DNA from: JBALVT01 sp036960305
GTDB lineage: Bacteria; Pseudomonadota; Gammaproteobacteria; Pseudomonadales; Halieaceae
Direction of reading: 5' to 3'
NCBI GenBank assembly: GCA_036960305.1
Contig: JBALWA010000005.1
Span: 91,998-155,997, forward strand
DNA length: 64,000 nucleotides
Both the position numbers and the translations under genes were made by a program. The notes beneath the pieces were generated by a model, which ran no database searches, had not been told where the DNA came from, and worked only from the letters and a program-made list of their open reading frames with translations. This document shows positions 61,419 through 64,000 of this stretch, piece after piece. Each line of letters starts with the position of its first letter. The first letter of the stretch is position 1.

Positions 61419-62282
61419 ATGACTGATCAAAACACCGTGGAATCAATCAAGGTAGCCGCTGTTCAAATGGAACCCAGGCTCAATGATAAAGCCGGCAATA
61501 TGGCCAAAGCACTCTCGCGTATTGATGAAGCATCTGCTGCAGGAGCCAGACTGGTTGTTTTTCCCGAGTGTGCACTGACGGCTTACGTGTTCGAAAATAA
61601 TGCTGAAACCACTGCGGCGGCTGAGATGATACCGGGTCCATCAACGGAAATGCTTGCCACAAAAGCCAGAGAAAAAAATGTTTACATTGTCGCCGGTATG
61701 GTCGAAGTCCATGAATCGGATTTTTACAATGTTTCAGTCCTGATCGGCCCCGAAGGTTATATTGGTAAATATAGAAAAATGCACCCCTGGTATCCAGCAG
61801 AGGATGCCTGGCCTATTACACGGGGTGAATCCTCCCAGGGATACCCTGTTTTTGAGACTGCAATTGGTAAAATCGGCATGTGCATTTGCTACGACATGTG
61901 GATTACTGAAACGGCAAGAACGCTGGCCCTTAATGGCGCGGACATAATTGCCTTTCCCACGAATACCGTCGCTGTGCCGGCAGGGGAAGCTGTCTTTGAT
62001 CATGTACTGCGTACCCGCGCACTTGAGAATCACGTGTGGATTGTAGGGGCGGATCGCATTGGAATAGAAAGAGAAGTGCCATTTGCCGGGCGCAGCCAAA
62101 TCGTTGATCCCTATGGCAATGTGATGGTAGAGGCGAGCGCTGATCAGGAAGAAATTGTCTATGCGGACATCCAGCCCGCCATTGCCAGTCGCGACAAGAT
62201 GCTGGTGCCCGATCTCCCCGCGGCTGATTTGTGGTGGATTAGACGCCCGGATAGCTATTCAAAGATCACCTCTACCGACTGA
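61419..62282 (+). CDS. Carbon-nitrogen hydrolase (nitrilase superfamily)
   Basis: A protein of about 287 residues. The catalytic triad is visible: Glu in VVFPECALTAY (about 50), Lys in YRKMHPW (about 120) and Cys in MCICYDMW (about 157). The later motifs ALENHVWIVGADRIG and FAGRSQIVDPYGNV fit amidase/carbamoylase branches. The substrate could be an amide, nitrile or carbamoyl compound. The first ATG (61413) is overlapped by the SD sequence, so ATG 61419 is preferred. Confidence 0.9.
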   Translation: MTDQNTVESIKVAAVQMEPRLNDKAGNMAKALSRIDEASAAGARLVVFPECALTAYVFENNAETTAAAEMIPGPSTEMLATKAREKNVYIVAGMVEVHESDFYNVSVLIGPEGYIGKYRKMHPWYPAEDAWPITRGESSQGYPVFETAIGKIGMCICYDMWITETARTLALNGADIIAFPTNTVAVPAGEAVFDHVLRTRALENHVWIVGADRIGIEREVPFAGRSQIVDPYGNVMVEASADQEEIVYADIQPAIASRDKMLVPDLPAADLWWIRRPDSYSKITSTD

Positions 62283-62333
62283 GGCCAATCCATTTCCTTC
62301 ACAAGATCCATAACACTAGCCAGGTGACAAACA

Positions 62334-62816
62334 ATGAGTGACACAAATCTGCAAGCCCTCGAAAGGCGCATTCAAAAAATCGAAGATATCCAGACTATTA
62401 AGGACCTGAAAGTAGTGTATGCAAGGGCCTGCGATGATTGTTATAACCCCGATAAGATGGGAGACGTCTTTTCAGAAGACGCCGTGTGGGATGGCGGTGA
62501 AGGCTGGGGGCGTCATGAGAGTCGTAAGGTTATTCAGGATTTTTTCCGCGAAGCACGAAAAGACATCAGCTTTGCGGTTCACTACTTCGTTCAGCCAGAA
62601 ATAAAAGTGGCGGATGACGGGCAGTCCGCTACCGCAACCTGGTATTTGTGGCAGGCCTGTACTATCAGTGATACAGCAATGTGGTTATCTGCACTGGAGC
62701 ACGATAAATATGTCAAGATAGACGGACGCTGGTGGCAAACTGAAATGATCCTGGATCCCTTCTTTGTGTCGCCCTATGAAGATGGCTGGCACAAACCTGA
62801 AGAGGCCATGGCATAG
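62334..62816 (+). CDS. SnoaL-like (NTF2-fold) protein
   Basis: A 160-residue protein. It starts with a coiled N-terminal helix (LQALERRIQKIEDIQTIKDL), then VYARACDDCYNPDKM, FSEDAVWDGGEG and YVKIDGRWWQTEMILDPFF, all typical of SnoaL_4-type members. It lies between the nitrilase-family gene and the second UbiD-family gene. A role as a hydratase, isomerase or dehydratase is likely but unproven. Confidence 0.8.
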   Translation: MSDTNLQALERRIQKIEDIQTIKDLKVVYARACDDCYNPDKMGDVFSEDAVWDGGEGWGRHESRKVIQDFFREARKDISFAVHYFVQPEIKVADDGQSATATWYLWQACTISDTAMWLSALEHDKYVKIDGRWWQTEMILDPFFVSPYEDGWHKPEEAMA

Positions 62817-62898
62817 GCATTGTTCTGAACACCCCTGCCCCGGTCGATTGATCGCAGGCCATTTTTCTGGACTTACATTTATATCGGACTATTGAGCT

Positions 62899-64000
62899 AT
62901 GAACTACTGCGACGCTGACCTCAGATCCTATCTCACCCAAGCCTCAGACCGGACGCTGACTATCCGCAAACCGGTTGATCCGGCTACCGAAATTGCGGCC
63001 CTGTGCTCCGAAACCGTTCAACCGACGGTGTTCGAGAATCTTACCGGCTACCCAGACTTTCGACTGGCCGACGGCCTAACCCGATTTCGAGACACTCAGG
63101 CACTTGCACTGGGTATTGAGGGAGGGCCAGAAGGCGTCATCCCGGGCTATGCCGCCAAACTGGCTGCCGGACCCGGCACCACTGTGGAAATCGAAAACTC
63201 ACCCATCAAGGAGGTTATCTGGAAAGGCGATGAGGCCCGCCTGTCCCGCCTACCTATCCCCATAGCCAGCGAAGGCTATGACTTCCCACACCTGGGCATA
63301 AAGGAACAGGATTTTCTGGTTCCCACAATAAGCGGGGGCATGGGCGTCACCTGCGACCCCGAGGGAAACCAAAATACGTTTTTCACCATGGCCAAAGTAG
63401 TAGGCGATCAGCGCATCCACTTTTTTATGCTGCCCGGACACACCGCTCGCAACGTACAGGCCTGGCAAGAACGGGGGGAGCGCTGTCCCATGGCTCTGGT
63501 TATTGGTTGCCACCCGGCTTATGAAATCGGTGGTGCTTACACTGGCCCTCACCCGGGCTTCAGTGAGCTCGACCTGATTGCCGGTATTATCGGAGGCCCT
63601 GTACCGACCATTCGCGCTGAAACCCTGGACATGCAGGTTCCCGCGCTGGCAGAAATCGTTATCGAGGGTTTTATCGATCCAAACAAAGCGCCTTATCTAC
63701 ACGCCTCCTCCCACTCTGACAGCTACGCTCCCATCCTCAGCGAGGAGCCTTTTTTCGATATTACCGCCATCACAATGCGCAAAAACCCGATCTACCGACA
63801 CATCCAGCCCAACCGTTTTACCGAACACCATTCGCTGGCCGAGTTTATCGTTGTCCCTCCCCTGTTCGGGATGTTGCAGGCCAAAGGGCTGCCAGTGATC
63901 GACATCCATATGCCGCTGCGCTCCTGCGGCAACTGCGCCATCATTCAGATGACGGCAAATAATCCGCTTGAAGTGCGCGAAGTCATGTTGACCTCCATGG
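62899..64000 (+). CDS. UbiD-family protein with altered active site (3' end outside window)
   Basis: The frame runs from ATG 62899 to the window end without a stop, 367 residues. It aligns with UbiD proteins: ENLTGYPDF, LPIPIASEGYDFPHLG, ALAEIVIEGFIDPN and the C-terminal PLRSCGNCAII region. Where the UbiD at 33860 has IGIYRGMV, this has TFFTMAKV, so the catalytic Arg appears to be Met. Where it has EGPFAEYHG, this has HASSHSDSYAP, so the first catalytic Glu appears lost. Residues of the metal/prFMN site (Asn in NQN, His in PGHTARN, Glu in AEIVIEG) seem kept. It may bind the cofactor but run a different reaction. Confidence 0.8.
   Translation, partial: MNYCDADLRSYLTQASDRTLTIRKPVDPATEIAALCSETVQPTVFENLTGYPDFRLADGLTRFRDTQALALGIEGGPEGVIPGYAAKLAAGPGTTVEIENSPIKEVIWKGDEARLSRLPIPIASEGYDFPHLGIKEQDFLVPTISGGMGVTCDPEGNQNTFFTMAKVVGDQRIHFFMLPGHTARNVQAWQERGERCPMALVIGCHPAYEIGGAYTGPHPGFSELDLIAGIIGGPVPTIRAETLDMQVPALAEIVIEGFIDPNKAPYLHASSHSDSYAPILSEEPFFDITAITMRKNPIYRHIQPNRFTEHHSLAEFIVVPPLFGMLQAKGLPVIDIHMPLRSCGNCAIIQMTANNPLEVREVMLTSM

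Noticed and set aside
62713..63909. Minus-strand and other-frame open frames across the second UbiD region.
   Set aside because: They lie opposite or inside a continuous UbiD-family frame with clear family motifs, and have no motifs of their own.
1..64000. CRISPR arrays, tRNA or rRNA genes, prophage or complete insertion sequences.
   Set aside because: No regularly spaced repeats, no cloverleaf or rRNA segments, and no transposase or phage structural genes were recognised on reading both strands.

Overview
The window reads as a catabolic region of a Gram-negative bacterium, most likely a marine gammaproteobacterium. The evidence is a TonB-dependent receptor, several outer-membrane beta-barrel proteins, class II-type PHA synthase chemistry, moderate GC, Shine-Dalgarno-led genes and tightly packed operons joined by ATGA overlaps. 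The taxonomic placement is inference. I saw no rRNA, tRNA, CRISPR array, complete insertion sequence or prophage.

Layout. (1) 1-4.7 kb, plus strand: the tail of an acyl-CoA dehydrogenase, then a Rieske oxygenase translationally coupled to E1-alpha, E1-beta and E2 subunits of an acetoin/2-oxoacid dehydrogenase complex. (2) 4.8-7.5 kb: a small outer-membrane barrel, then an antiparallel phosphatase/kinase-fold pair. (3) 7.6-12.2 kb, minus: DUF35 protein, thiolase-like enzyme, Rieske oxygenase and acyl-CoA ligase. The thiolase has substitutions that suggest a retro-aldolase. (4) 12.3-17.3 kb: a monooxygenase-fold protein, then two divergent units (SDR/SnoaL/acyl-CoA dehydrogenase and FMN-protein/SDR/GST-like isomerase) around a 12-bp palindrome. 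(5) 17.2-17.8 kb: a ParDE-type toxin-antitoxin pair. (6) 18-25 kb: two sulfatases, an outer-membrane protein, two small exported proteins and an AraC regulator. Three copies of one roughly 20-bp motif lie in front of the transcription units here. (7) 25.3-35.4 kb, minus: UbiX, a TorD-type chaperone, Zn alcohol dehydrogenase, aldehyde dehydrogenase, a three-subunit molybdenum hydroxylase of the ethylbenzene/p-cymene dehydrogenase type, and UbiD, with a divergent LysR regulator. (8) 36.5-45.4 kb: BrnQ-type transporter, two DUF3179 membrane proteins, an exported MBL-fold protein, a double-rubredoxin/reductase fusion, a PPOX flavoprotein and a second AraC regulator. (9) 45.4-56 kb, minus: acyl-CoA ligase, PHA synthase-like enzyme, depolymerase-like hydrolase, phosphotransferase, SDR, SnoaL, sulfatase, acyl-CoA dehydrogenase and an unknown protein, under several copies of a TetR-type operator. 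(10) 56.7-64 kb: TetR, TonB receptor, third DUF3179 protein, nitrilase-family enzyme, SnoaL protein and a second UbiD-family protein that runs off the end.

Taken together the genes look made for uptake of a sulfated or esterified cyclic compound (steroid- or terpenoid-like, unproven), desulfation, ring and side-chain oxidation, CoA activation and beta-oxidation or retro-aldol cleavage. The most striking unit is the molybdenum hydroxylase, ADH, ALDH, UbiD and UbiX cluster. Read in order, it could convert an aryl or vinylogous methyl group to an alcohol, an aldehyde and an acid, and then remove it as CO2: an oxygen-independent demethylation route. The second UbiD-like protein appears to have lost the catalytic Glu and Arg while keeping residues of the cofactor site.
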